Positions 40,648-48,958 of a stretch of 64,000 nucleotides of DNA are shown here, piece after piece. Position 1 is the stretch's first letter, and the number at the start of each line of letters is the position of its first letter. The notes under the pieces are model-generated. The model made no database searches and was not told the DNA's origin. It worked only from the letters and a program-made list of their open reading frames with translations. Source of the stretch: Neoroseomonas soli (GTDB lineage Bacteria; Pseudomonadota; Alphaproteobacteria; Acetobacterales; Acetobacteraceae); contig NZ_JAAEDM010000010.1 in assembly GCF_018129065.1 (NCBI RefSeq), positions 29,650 through 93,649 of the forward strand, written 5' to 3'. Position numbers and translations under genes: made by a program.

Positions 40648-42474
40648 ATGCCCGCCCGCATCGACGACCTGCTGGTGCTCGACACTGCGGTCAGCAAGAC
40701 CGATCTCGCCAAGTACCTACGCGACCGCGAGACCGTGCTGCCCGCCGACTTCGGCGGGCTTGGCGACGGTGTCGCCGATGATCGCGCTGCCATCCAGGCC
40801 GCCTTCGATCGTGCCGCCGCGGACCAGAAGTTCGCCGTCATCCCGCCTGGCACCTGGAACGTCTCCGCCGGGGTGGTCCTCGCAGGTGGCGCCCGCGGCC
40901 TGATCATGCACGGCATCATCCGCTACATCGGCACCGCCCCGGCCACCGTGCTGACGCTGGGCGATGGCGGCACGGTCCGCAACGGCGAGAAGCACTATGC
41001 CGGGCTGCAGGTAGTGCGCGCCGCCCAGTCGGACTGGCTCGACGAGGCCGACATCGGCATCCTGGTACGCAACATCGATGCCTCGGTCGTCGAGTTGCGG
41101 CTCGTGTCGGGCTTCACCATCGGCATGCGGACGCTGGGCGATGGCCGCGGCGTCGAGGACAGCACCTTCCACCTCGGCCGTATCCTCAACAACCGCATCG
41201 GCCTCGATATCCGCTGCGCCACCGCGACTGCCTGGAACACGTCTGTCCGCTACTACGGCGGCCACTTCGCCATCGCGACGGGGATCAACCCCGCGGTCGA
41301 CCGCTTCGGGATCCGGCTGTCCAAGGCGGACGGCGCCTACAACAACCACAATCGGCACGTCTTCGACGCGCCGAACTTCGAGCTGCGCCAGCTCGACCCC
41401 AACGTCGCCATTCCCTTCCTGAATGAAACCAGCGGCTCGGCGATCATTGGCCGGGCGCTGCGCATGGAGGCCTGCTCGCCGATCGTTGCCCGGCACACCG
41501 CCGCGGCGCAGGATTGCGAGTACGAGGTCGCCTGGTCCAACACCTACCAGGTCGGCATCGACTACACGGCCACTGCCACCCGCTGCGGCAACACCGTGCT
41601 CAACCGCCACCGCGCGCCGGCCTCGCGGCATCTCCGGCTGCTCGGCTCCGTCCCGAATGTCCGGGCCAAGGCCTTCCGCCACAGCGCCACTGAGATCGGC
41701 GTCGAGGGGCTGGCGGTCGTCGCGACCGCGACCACCAGCGCCACGACGTTGGCGGGGCTGTCCTTCAATGGGCTGGACGACATCACGCCGACCTCGCGCG
41801 GGCTCCTGCTCGAGGCGCAGCGGGGGTTGGCCTTCGTGGTGGACTGCGGGCAGGCCAAGGAGTTCGCCCTGGTGCATTCGCTCGTCGGGGGCGCGGATGG
41901 CGGGCGGATCTTCGTGCGGTGCTTCGATGCGGCGATGAATGTGCGGGAGAATGTCGCCGGCGACGCGCTGGCTTCGATCACCACGCTGCTGTGGAACGTC
42001 CCGTCCAAGGCCTGGACCGGCGGTGCGGCCATGGCCGACGCCTCGCTGAACAAGCGCATGACGATGCGGCTCGGACCGAGCGTCGCCTTTGCCCAGATCG
42101 GCATCGTCGGCTTCGACGGACAGATCGAGGTCGAGGCGCTGCGGCTCTACGGGCTGCCGGAGGCGGCACCGGCGCTGCTCTGCGGCACCCCGGCCCTGCC
42201 GGTCGGGCAGCGGGAGTTCGCCGCCGAGGTGGCGTGGGATCTGCCGAACTTGGCGCCTGGGGCGACCAGTCTGCTCGACGTCACCGTCACCGGCGCGCGG
42301 CAGGGGGACCTCGCCCAGGCTGCGCTCGCTTCCTCGACGCGCTTCATTGAGCTCGATGCCGCGGCGTGGTCCAACAACGCCGTGCGCGTTATGGCCAGGA
42401 ACGTCTCGCCGGCCACGTTTGATCTGGGCTCGGCAACTCTATCGGTGCAGGTCACGAAGCGACGGGTACCCTGA
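40648..42474 (+). CDS. Tailspike with pectate-lyase-like beta-helix start
   Basis: A 608-residue protein from the ATG at 40648. Residues 30-70 carry the Pectate_lyase_3 signature (DFGGLGDGVADDRAAIQAAFDRAAADQK, then VIPPGTWNVSAGVVLAGGARGLIMHG). The next 300 residues read as stacked beta-helix turns rich in N, G and V. The C-terminal 150 residues look like a receptor or trimerisation domain. Such spikes bind and may cleave host capsule or lipopolysaccharide. The N-terminal 25 residues probably attach to the tip. Enzyme activity is not shown by a visible catalytic triad. Confidence 0.8.
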   Translation: MPARIDDLLVLDTAVSKTDLAKYLRDRETVLPADFGGLGDGVADDRAAIQAAFDRAAADQKFAVIPPGTWNVSAGVVLAGGARGLIMHGIIRYIGTAPATVLTLGDGGTVRNGEKHYAGLQVVRAAQSDWLDEADIGILVRNIDASVVELRLVSGFTIGMRTLGDGRGVEDSTFHLGRILNNRIGLDIRCATATAWNTSVRYYGGHFAIATGINPAVDRFGIRLSKADGAYNNHNRHVFDAPNFELRQLDPNVAIPFLNETSGSAIIGRALRMEACSPIVARHTAAAQDCEYEVAWSNTYQVGIDYTATATRCGNTVLNRHRAPASRHLRLLGSVPNVRAKAFRHSATEIGVEGLAVVATATTSATTLAGLSFNGLDDITPTSRGLLLEAQRGLAFVVDCGQAKEFALVHSLVGGADGGRIFVRCFDAAMNVRENVAGDALASITTLLWNVPSKAWTGGAAMADASLNKRMTMRLGPSVAFAQIGIVGFDGQIEVEALRLYGLPEAAPALLCGTPALPVGQREFAAEVAWDLPNLAPGATSLLDVTVTGARQGDLAQAALASSTRFIELDAAAWSNNAVRVMARNVSPATFDLGSATLSVQVTKRRVP

Positions 42475-42481
42475 GTGGGAT

Positions 42482-42514
42482 GGCGGGTGCGGTGCTATCG
42501 CCTCCGCACCCGCC
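42482..42514. terminator. Terminator-like hairpin after the tailspike gene
   Basis: Perfect 11-bp arms GGCGGGTGCGG and CCGCACCCGCC around an 11-base loop, starting seven bases after the tailspike stop. It would end the late transcript and lies before the convergent ParB cassette. There is no U-tract. The core GGGTGCGG/CCGCACCC repeats the box of the 2.2-kb control region. The remaining 170 bp up to 42685 hold no supported gene. Confidence 0.6.
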
Positions 42515-42685
42515 TCCAACCATGCGGCCGGTCCCATGGCGGCCGGCCTGGTGGGCACCAGCGGGTTCGCCGCCATTCCCACCACCGCCCTCGATCCGCC
42601 CCACCGTGCGGCGTCTCCGGCGGTCCCCGCGCTTTCGGGTCCGGGTCCCCATCTCAGTAGCCGGCCCGGCCCGGCCGCACAGGCG

Positions 42686-43585
42686 CTACGCCACAGCCGT
42701 TTGGCCATCCACCAGTTTGCGAAACTCGGTGAGCATCTCCGGCTGGTGCTGCTGGAGCCAGCGCTCGACCCGCGCATTCGCAACGAGCTTGGTCAGATAG
42801 GTCCGCGCAAGCACCATCCGCAGGTGATCCGGGCCATAGGATTGCTCCGCGACCTTGATCTCCCGGTCGAGCCGCGCCGTCTCGCGCTCCATCAGAACCA
42901 CCTGCTCGCGGGTCAGGGCCTTCGGCGCCTTCGGCTTGCCGTCCTGCACCAGCTGGTCTTCCGGTGTCGCGACCAGCAGCGCCTGGACGTAGCCCTTCGA
43001 GTAGCGGTTCATGCCCACCATCATCTCGGCAGCTTCCATCTGTCGCAGCGGCATCATGCGCCGCAGGATGGAGAACACGCTAAGCGAAATCGGCTTGTCC
43101 TTCAGGATCTCGACGGCCTCCGGGCAGATGCCTTGAAGGGCCCGCTTCTTCTGGCGCAGCGTGCTGATGTCGATGTTGAGCGCTCGCGCCAAGCGTTCTT
43201 CGGGAACGTTCCGGTCGACCGCCTGCAAGATCATGCGATGCTCCTGCACCGCGGCGAGGCGGCTGATGCGCTTATTGTAGGTGAACGCCTCGTCGTCAGT
43301 CGCGACGAGGCAGAGGACATCGATAGCGCCCCGATCGCGCAGGATTTCGACCCGGAGATGACCATCTAGCAGTAGGTAGGCGTCCGGCTCCGACGGATGG
43401 CGCACCACGATCGGCGGCTCAATCAGGCCCACCTCGGCCACTGAGGCAGCGATCTGCGCATACTTCGTCGATCTCCGCGTCTTCCCGGAGACCGGGCGCA
43501 GCGGGCGGATCCGCTCCAGAGGAACCTGGATGCTGGTGGCCTCGAACGCACTCTTGATGCGCGGCGGCTTGTGCTCGGCGACCAT
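42686..43585 (-). CDS. ParB/RepB-like protein 2 of a recombinase cassette
   Basis: A 299-residue protein from the ATG at 43585, three codon positions from the stop of the gene before it. The ParB N-terminal domain spans about residues 15-115: VPLERIRPLRPVS, YAQIAASVAEVGLIEPPIVVRHP, LLLDGHLRVEILRDRG. A middle HTH follows (EERLARALNIDISTLRQKKRAL) with a RepB-type C-terminal part (RRMMPLRQMEAAEMMVGMNRYSKGYVQALLVATP). It resembles plasmid-partition RepB proteins with a RepB C-terminal domain, but no ParA is present. In this cassette it more likely assists DNA binding of the recombinase or regulates it. Confidence 0.78.
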   Translation of the reverse strand: MVAEHKPPRIKSAFEATSIQVPLERIRPLRPVSGKTRRSTKYAQIAASVAEVGLIEPPIVVRHPSEPDAYLLLDGHLRVEILRDRGAIDVLCLVATDDEAFTYNKRISRLAAVQEHRMILQAVDRNVPEERLARALNIDISTLRQKKRALQGICPEAVEILKDKPISLSVFSILRRMMPLRQMEAAEMMVGMNRYSKGYVQALLVATPEDQLVQDGKPKAPKALTREQVVLMERETARLDREIKVAEQSYGPDHLRMVLARTYLTKLVANARVERWLQQHQPEMLTEFRKLVDGQTAVA

Positions 43586-43586
43586 C

Positions 43587-44477
43587 TCATGCCTCCCCGG
43601 GCGCGGGACCAACGCGTTCGGCAAGTTTGGCCGGCATCGTATAGAGGCCTTCGGCGCGCAGCAGATTCACGAAGCCCTCATCGGCTCGAAGGGCCCGCAG
43701 CGCTTCCACCACGAACAACAGCATGCCCCGCGTGTTCGTCGCATCGCGCACGATCATGCGCTTCTTGTCGACATCCTGCCGGTAGGTCCGCAGCAGGGAG
43801 TCCACCGAGAGCGGTCGCAGCCGACGACGCTCGTTGGCTTTCACCCGCGGGCCCTGGCTGCGGCGCACCTCGATCAGACGCTTCGCGGACATCAGGTTGT
43901 GGCCGCGCAGCAGCTTCTTCTCATAGGCTTCGTGCAGCACGCGCTGGACGTTGGCGTCCTCTGCCTCCGCGATCTCAACGGCGACGCTGACCGGCATCTG
44001 TCCGGCTTCCACCGCCCTCAGGAGGCGCGTTTCGCCGCCCGTGAGAAGCCGAAGAACGCCACGGACGTACTCCAGCGAGAGCCCAGTCTTACGGGCGATC
44101 TCGGGATCCGAATGGCCGCGCCGCCGCATGCCGTCGATATCGTGCAGCAGATCGATGGCTTGGTGCTGACGCCGGGCCACATTCTCGACCAGGCTCATCA
44201 CGAGGCAGTCCTCGGTTTCGGCGTCCACCACCACGGCCGGGATCTCCACCTGGCCGAGTTCCCGGAAGGCTTCCAGGCGTCCCTGACCACAGATGAGGTC
44301 GTACCGGAGGCCCTGAGGACCTTGCCGCACGGCGACAGTGATGGGGCGCTTCAGGCCGATAGCAGCAATGCTGTCGAGCATCTCCCGGAACACCTTCCTG
44401 TTACGGGCACGCGGATTGATCACGTCGATCAGCGCGATCGGGACGGATTGTACCTTCGCAGCGGCAGGGACAGGCAT
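43587..44477 (-). CDS. ParB/RepB-like protein 1 of a recombinase cassette
   Basis: A 296-residue ParB-family protein. Features are ALIDVINPRARNRKVFREMLDSIAAIGLKRPITV, the nucleotide-binding ICGQGRLEAFRELG, LVENVARRQHQAIDLLHDI, and an HTH (HSDPEIARKTGLSLEYVRGVLRLL). A RepB-like C-terminus follows. Its ATG at 44477 overlaps the recombinase stop (ATGA), and its stop lies within four bases of the next start, so all three genes are translated as one unit. The absence of ParA argues against a plasmid-partition role. Confidence 0.82.
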   Translation of the reverse strand: MPVPAAAKVQSVPIALIDVINPRARNRKVFREMLDSIAAIGLKRPITVAVRQGPQGLRYDLICGQGRLEAFRELGQVEIPAVVVDAETEDCLVMSLVENVARRQHQAIDLLHDIDGMRRRGHSDPEIARKTGLSLEYVRGVLRLLTGGETRLLRAVEAGQMPVSVAVEIAEAEDANVQRVLHEAYEKKLLRGHNLMSAKRLIEVRRSQGPRVKANERRRLRPLSVDSLLRTYRQDVDKKRMIVRDATNTRGMLLFVVEALRALRADEGFVNLLRAEGLYTMPAKLAERVGPAPGEA

Positions 44478-46081
44478 CAGGCAGCCTCCATGATGCTGAC
44501 GCGCCGCGCCAGGTCGGCGAGAGCGTCCAGGGTGTCGAAGCGGAAGGCCTCGAGCAGAAGGTCGTTCGTCTCTCCGATGCGCAGCCGATCCAGCGTCGCA
44601 TCGCGGCGAGGCAGGAGGTAGTAGTCGCGGATACTCGCATTGCCGGGTGCCATGCGGACCGCGACGGTGATGTCCGGTGCGAGGCCCGTATCGAGGCGGA
44701 TGTGCCAGCGCACCGTCCCCGAAAGCGTCTCCTGGCAGCGCGCGAGAACGATGGATACCGTGAACTCGCCATTCACGGTCAGAAGGTCTGTGGCCGGATC
44801 CTGCTCGACGGCTCCTCCGACATGCCGGATCCCCGCCATTGCCTGAGCGACGATCTCCGGATGGAGCCTGCGCAAGGCACGGTTGACCTCGACATACCGG
44901 TAGTCGCGGTCCGGCGAGAAGCCGACGAGCTGGTATGCCCGCAGGAGGCTCCCGAAGCGGGACCGGTAGGCCGAACTGGAGGGGGCTCCGTCCACTTCGT
45001 CGATGACGAGGCCCGACAGGTAGCCGCGATTTGCGAGGATGGTCCGCAGAACCTCAAGCATCTCCTCATCCGTGAGGCGTCTTGATCGTTCTCGAATGAT
45101 GATCTGCGCTGCCTCGAACAGCATATGGTCGACGAGAGGCTCGAAGGCGCCGTCCCGCCGTATCCACATGTCCGGGCGATTTCGCACCCGCGCGCCCTGC
45201 AGCTTGCACGAGACGCGGTTCCAGACGTTGTCGCCGACATACTTCTCGTTGATGAGGATCTGGTGGACGGTGCCGCGCGTCCAGGGCCGCCCCAAATCCG
45301 TGCGGATGCCCTGGGCGTTCAGCAACGCGGCGATCTCGTTCTCGCTGCGCCCCTCCTCGACGAAGCTGCGATAGATCCAGCGGACCGCATCCACCTCCTC
45401 GGGAGGCCCCGGCACGAGGATCACGCGGTCCGTTTGAAGGCTCTTGTGCTCGCCGCGGGCCAGCGGTGCCTTGCGGTTCCCGGCACCATCCAGGAGATGG
45501 CGGCGCAATCCGAACCCGGCCGGACCGCCCTGGCGGAACCCAAGCTCGATCAGCCGGCCCTGCCCGGCAAAAACACGGACGGAGAGCAGGCGGCTACCCT
45601 CGCCAGCAAGCGCGCGCTTGACGCCTTTCACGATGGTGGCAACCGGGCTGCCGTCGTTTTCGAAGCCGTCAATGCAGTACTCAACCTGGATGCCGGCCTT
45701 GCGGCACTGGTACTCGTAGAAGGCGCTCTCGTCGGCGTCCTGGAAGCGTCCCCAGCGGCTGACGTCGTAGACCAGGATCAGGTCGAAATCCGCCCGCCCG
45801 GCTCGAACATCGTCGATCAGGCTCTTGAGGCCGGATCGGCCAGCGAGGCTCAGGCCGCTCTTGCCGTGGTCGGCGTAGGTGCGGACGATCTCGATGCCGC
45901 GTTCCTCCGCATACTTCCGGATCGCCGCCGACTGGTTCTCGGTGGAGTAGCGCTGGTGGTCGGTCGACATCCGGACGTATTCGGCCGCACGCCGCCGGAC
46001 GCCTTCTGAATCGCCTGTGCTTTCCGTGGACGACCTCACACGCAGGCTCCCTGTCGCGAGCGCCGGCAGGCCGGCGATCAC
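44477..46081 (-). CDS. Large serine recombinase
   Basis: A 534-residue site-specific recombinase. The resolvase domain holds the catalytic serine S39 in YVRMSTDHQRYSTENQ, then YADHGKSGLSLAGRSGL and LILVYDVSRWGRFQDADE. The recombinase domain follows at about residues 190-330 (GFGLRRHLL, VRWIYRSFVEEGRSENEIAALLNAQGI, WTRGTVHQILINEKYVGDNVWNRV). The C-terminal 200 residues lack the usual zinc-ribbon cysteines of many family members, and I do not recognise that part. It heads a coupled operon with two ParB genes. It is the only integrase-class gene in the window and may move the cassette or the whole prophage. Confidence 0.88.
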   Translation of the reverse strand: MIAGLPALATGSLRVRSSTESTGDSEGVRRRAAEYVRMSTDHQRYSTENQSAAIRKYAEERGIEIVRTYADHGKSGLSLAGRSGLKSLIDDVRAGRADFDLILVYDVSRWGRFQDADESAFYEYQCRKAGIQVEYCIDGFENDGSPVATIVKGVKRALAGEGSRLLSVRVFAGQGRLIELGFRQGGPAGFGLRRHLLDGAGNRKAPLARGEHKSLQTDRVILVPGPPEEVDAVRWIYRSFVEEGRSENEIAALLNAQGIRTDLGRPWTRGTVHQILINEKYVGDNVWNRVSCKLQGARVRNRPDMWIRRDGAFEPLVDHMLFEAAQIIIRERSRRLTDEEMLEVLRTILANRGYLSGLVIDEVDGAPSSSAYRSRFGSLLRAYQLVGFSPDRDYRYVEVNRALRRLHPEIVAQAMAGIRHVGGAVEQDPATDLLTVNGEFTVSIVLARCQETLSGTVRWHIRLDTGLAPDITVAVRMAPGNASIRDYYLLPRRDATLDRLRIGETNDLLLEAFRFDTLDALADLARRVSIMEAA

Positions 46082-46164
46082 CCTTCCAGCCGTGGTGCAA
46101 GGAACCAGCGAAGCCGCGGTGATGTCGCACCCTGCGCCGACATTAGCGCAGGGACTTCAGCCAC

Positions 46165-46548
46165 ATGGGGACGGAGAAGGGCGGAACTCCGCCCGAATTG
46201 GGCGGAAAACTGCACCATTCACAAAATGACGTGGAGGCACAGCCTCGGCACGCGTCATTGCTGACCGAGGCGCTGCGTCGGGAGGCTCGCCGGGAACGAG
46301 GTGCCGTAAAGCGGCTGATGCGGTGGAGCGGCGCCAGCGAGGGTGCAGTCAAGGCTTGGCTGCGGGGCGACAGCCAGCCACGGGCGGATCATCTCATTGC
46401 CTTGATGGCGCACTCGGATCAGATTTTGGACGCCGTGCTGGCCGCAGCAGGCCGCGCGTCCACCCTCCCTGTCGCGGAGCTCATCGTGGTACGTCGTCTC
46501 GTTGGTGAAGCCGCGGACAGGCTGGATGCTCTCGTCATCGGGCTCTAG
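46165..46548 (+). CDS. Small HTH-type regulator-like protein (127 aa)
   Basis: A 127-residue protein divergent from the recombinase, with 83 bp between them. The middle reads as a helix-turn-helix: RGAVKRLMRWSGASEGAVKAWLRGDSQPRADHLIALMAHSDQILDAVLAAAGR. This is close in pattern to phage and ICE XRE-like proteins in which a WLxG core is followed by a HLIALM helix. It may control the recombinase operon or the TA pair downstream. The first 25 residues are glycine-rich and may be untranslated if a later start is used. Confidence 0.6.
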   Translation: MGTEKGGTPPELGGKLHHSQNDVEAQPRHASLLTEALRREARRERGAVKRLMRWSGASEGAVKAWLRGDSQPRADHLIALMAHSDQILDAVLAAAGRASTLPVAELIVVRRLVGEAADRLDALVIGL

Positions 46549-46589
46549 AATATGCGCTTGAAATTGTAGAACCTGGAGGGCATATTCCG

Positions 46590-46961
46590 GTGGCCCCATG
46601 GGCGATTGAGTTTCACGATGAGTTCGAGCCGGAATTCGACGCTTGGACAGAGGCTGTGCGGGAAGAGCTCCTGGCGCATGCCTTGTTGCTCGCGGAGTTC
46701 GGGCCCCAACTGTCTCGGCCTCACGCGGATACGCTTAACGGGTCGACCTACTCGAACATGAAGGAACTCCGCTTCAGGGCTGCGGACGGCGTGTGGCGCG
46801 TTGCTTATGCGTTCGATCCGGACAGGAAGGCGATCCTGCTGGTCGGCGGAAGCAAATCGGGCGTGTCCGAGAAGAGGTTCTACAAGAGCCTCATTGAACG
46901 GGCCGACGCGCGGTACGCAACGCATTTGAAGGGCCGGAGGGCGAGGAGCAAGGAGCGGTAG
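46590..46961 (+). CDS. HigB/RelE-like toxin of a type II toxin-antitoxin pair
   Basis: A 123-residue protein from the GTG at 46590, 17 bases after GGAGG. The fold pattern is Gp49/HigB (DUF891): IEFHDEFEPEFDAWTEAVREELLAHALLLAEFGPQL, MKELRFRAADGVWRVAYAFDPDRKAILLVGG, and KSGVSEKRFYKSLIERADARYATHL. The family consists of ribosome-dependent mRNA interferases. It is two bases upstream of an XRE antitoxin, the reversed (toxin first) order typical of higBA. It could stabilise the element in which it lies. Confidence 0.85.
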   Translation: MAPWAIEFHDEFEPEFDAWTEAVREELLAHALLLAEFGPQLSRPHADTLNGSTYSNMKELRFRAADGVWRVAYAFDPDRKAILLVGGSKSGVSEKRFYKSLIERADARYATHLKGRRARSKER

Positions 46962-46963
46962 CG

Positions 46964-47374
46964 ATGGGTAAGACCTTAGAAGCCAAGTTGGCGGAACTCG
47001 CCCCCGAGTCGCGTGCCCGCGTGGAGAGCCGAGCGGCCGAATTGATCGCTGAGGAGGCCTCTCTTCGCGATCTGCGGAAGGCAATGTCGAAGACGCAGAC
47101 CCAGGTTGCTCGAAAGCTCAAGATTGGTCAGGTGGCAGTCTCTCGGTTGGAGCAGAGGGCCGATCTCATGCTCTCGACTCTCAGGGGCTATCTGAACGCC
47201 ATGGGCGCCGAGCTCGAGGTCCGGGCGGTGTTTAAGGGCCGCCCGCCTGTTCGACTGGTCGGCTTTGATCAGATTGCGCCGAAGGCAACGAAGCGCCCGC
47301 CTGCGCGGAAGGCCCCCTCAGGTTCCACCGCGCGGCCGCGGGCGCGGTCAACGCGAACGTCAGCGAGCGCCTAA
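46964..47374 (+). CDS. HigA-like XRE antitoxin
   Basis: A 136-residue protein two bases after the toxin gene. The HTH is residues 45-75: LRKAMSKTQTQVARKLKIGQVAVSRLEQRADLMLSTLRGYLNAMGAELE, an XRE motif close to those of HigA antitoxins. The N-terminal 40 residues are a helical segment (RARVESRAAELIAEEASL) that probably contacts the toxin. The C-terminal 40 residues are rich in lysine, arginine and proline and may be disordered. It would neutralise the toxin and repress the operon. Confidence 0.85.
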   Translation: MGKTLEAKLAELAPESRARVESRAAELIAEEASLRDLRKAMSKTQTQVARKLKIGQVAVSRLEQRADLMLSTLRGYLNAMGAELEVRAVFKGRPPVRLVGFDQIAPKATKRPPARKAPSGSTARPRARSTRTSASA

Positions 47375-47386
47375 GATACACGCCGT

Positions 47387-47415
47387 TCTCCAGGCAATAG
47401 GTCGGCGAAGGTTCG
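47387..47415 (+). repeat. 29-bp direct repeat, left copy (candidate attachment core)
   Basis: The sequence TCTCCAGGCAATAGGTCGGC and the next nine bases match 48685-48713 at 28 of 29 positions. It lies 13 bases after the antitoxin stop. The two copies bound a 1.3-kb segment that carries the GIY-YIG-like gene, as att sites bound an integrated element. Confidence 0.65.
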
Positions 47416-47675
47416 TATGCTGGTCGTCGGCATCCCGCAGAGCTGGCGGATCAGCGGAGCGATCAAGACGCTGGAGCGCAAGCTGCGGCGCCACTCTCTG
47501 GCATCCAGGTCAGGCGTTGATGGTGTGGCGCGTCGGCAACTAATATCAGTGTGCGGCGGGAAAACCTTTCAGAGCCCGGCAGTAACAGGGCCCGGACACC
47601 GGCATGAGGACCCTCGCTCGGTTACAGAAGCTGAGCTAAACTTCAGCTTGGAGAGCCTCAGGGAGGCGGGCTGCC
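47416..47675. other. Leader region of the GIY-YIG gene
   Basis: A stretch of about 260 bp between the left repeat and the GIY-YIG gene. Only short frames without ribosome sites are present, and no gene can be supported. An AT-richer patch near 47541-47570 (AACTAATATCAGTG) could hold the promoter. Confidence 0.4.
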
Positions 47676-48509
47676 ATGACGGGAAGCTCTTCACGACCAT
47701 CGCCGTTTCAGTGGCCCCGCGGGCCGCGATCGAGCTTCTCCCTGGGAAGGGAGACCGGTGTCTATGCTCTGTTCCTGCGAAGCGGATCGAGGCTTCCGGG
47801 AGTGCAGCCGGGTGAGGAAGGGCTGCTCTACATTGGCCGCGCCACAAGTGCGGCAGGCCTTGAGGGTCGTTGCCATTTCTGCGGGAACACAGCGGGTCAC
47901 TCGCCTCGGCGGAGTTTGGCTGCGCTACTGATTAAGCAACTCGATTTAGTGCCGGTCTTTGTTCCAAAGAAAAAATCGGACACGTGGCGTCTCGAATCGA
48001 AATCTGAGGCAACGCTAAACAAATGGATGCACAACAATCTCGACCTCGCCATTGAGATCTGCAGCGATCCAATCGATCGAGAGGCGCAGTTAGTTGGCTC
48101 CCTTGCGCCCCCGCTGAACCTCAAGCAGTGTGGGCAGAGTCCGCAGCACTGCATGATTTCTCGTGCGCGTGAAAATGTTCTGGCAGAGGTACGGCGTGCT
48201 TTCAGCGGCGCGAAGAGGGACGAATTATTACGGCATACAAGCCGGCACATGCCCTCACGCAGTAGCAAGCAGCGGAATCGAGATTGTGGTCCAGCGGACA
48301 TACTACTGGCGGGTCCGGACGCAGCTACCATGGACACGGCCGAGGCAATCGCGGCGTACTATGCTCTGAATCCGAAGAGCTTTCGCCAAAGGCTGAGAGA
48401 CAGCATCAACTGGTACCGCAAGCCGCAGAATTGGACGTTCCCGTCTGGTAGCAAAGAGTGGCAGGACATGATCACTGTCGCTGAGGAGATGACGAAGCGG
48501 CGATGCTGA
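47676..48509 (+). CDS. GIY-YIG-like nuclease domain protein (277 aa)
   Basis: A 277-residue protein behind GGGAGGCGGGCTGCC. The N-terminal 150 residues match a GIY-YIG core: GVYALF at 28-33 as the GIY strand, LLYIGRA at 50-56 as the YIG strand, R65 in the helix, catalytic E136 in REAQLVGSLAPPLNL and N148. The C-terminal half (AAYYALNPKSFRQRLRDSINWYRKPQNWTFPSGSKEW) resembles small DNA-binding domains sometimes fused to restriction-like nucleases. Base composition is much less GC-rich than surroundings. It is flanked by 29-bp repeats. It could be a homing, restriction or anti-phage nuclease; no partner methylase is adjacent. Confidence 0.7.
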   Translation: MTGSSSRPSPFQWPRGPRSSFSLGRETGVYALFLRSGSRLPGVQPGEEGLLYIGRATSAAGLEGRCHFCGNTAGHSPRRSLAALLIKQLDLVPVFVPKKKSDTWRLESKSEATLNKWMHNNLDLAIEICSDPIDREAQLVGSLAPPLNLKQCGQSPQHCMISRARENVLAEVRRAFSGAKRDELLRHTSRHMPSRSSKQRNRDCGPADILLAGPDAATMDTAEAIAAYYALNPKSFRQRLRDSINWYRKPQNWTFPSGSKEWQDMITVAEEMTKRRC

Positions 48510-48539
48510 GCCGTAGCACGTTCGCCGCTGACGCTTTTC

Positions 48540-48693
48540 CACGACGGACATGGCCGGCGCCAATCGCGCCTCCAGATTGCGCGACGACAGCTCCGCCGCA
48601 TTGAAGGCGGCTACCAGCGGGTCGATCTTCGCCTTGCCGGCCGCCCATTTGGTGATGGTGATGGTGATGGCGTTGCGGCGCGGCTCTCCAGGC
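48540..48693 (-). pseudogene. Scrap of a phage gene, terminase-like, reverse strand
   Basis: On the minus strand the frame reads LPGEPRRNAITITITKWAAGKAKIDPLVAAFNAAELSSRNLEAR. The KWAAGKxKIDPLxAAFNAA pattern resembles the C-terminal tail of some large terminases. After about 50 residues the frame runs into the antisense of the GIY-YIG gene. It is therefore a remnant, probably of another prophage once present here. Confidence 0.45.
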
Positions 48694-48713
48694 AATAGGT
48701 CGGCGAGGGTTCG
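48685..48713 (+). repeat. 29-bp direct repeat, right copy
   Basis: Matches 47387-47415 with one difference (G for A near the end). This copy runs on into GGTTCGAATCC and then CTCCCTCCGCCA, so the repeat reaches into what looks like the T-loop part of a tRNA 3' end, a usual attachment target. Confidence 0.65.
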
Positions 48714-48737
48714 AATCCGGGTGCACTCCCTCCGCCA
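48701..48737 (+). other. tRNA-like 3' end scar (degenerate, serine-tRNA-like)
   Basis: GAGGGTTCGAATCC is a standard T-arm and TCCCTCCGCCA a standard serine-tRNA acceptor end with CCA, but eight or nine bases between them break the T-stem, and no upstream tRNA body is present. It is not a functional tRNA. It is best read as an old or rearranged attachment scar. Confidence 0.4.
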
Positions 48738-48958
48738 TTAACCCCCCCCGAAGATCAATGCGTTAGACGCCGCGCCGTCCAGGGTCCGCAATTCAATACA
48801 CAATTGCGGCTGAGGCGTCCGGAGATGCCACGAGACGTTCCGGCAGCCCGCACCCCTCCCCACCGGTCGTCCGCGGCGAACCGAAGCGACGCTCGCCATG
48901 ACACGGCCGCGCATGGGAACTTGCGGGGCCATGATCCTGTCGGAAGCCGTGCCCGAGA

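Noticed and set aside
42686..44477. A plasmid partition locus
   Set aside because: Two ParB/RepB-like genes are present but there is no ParA and no replication initiator beside them; the coupled recombinase argues for a mobile cassette instead.
48701..48737. A functional tRNA-Ser
   Set aside because: The T-arm and acceptor end are separated by extra bases, and no D-arm or anticodon arm exists upstream.
1..48740. A tyrosine-type integrase for the prophage
   Set aside because: No protein with the R-H-R-Y pattern was found in any frame; only the large serine recombinase is available.
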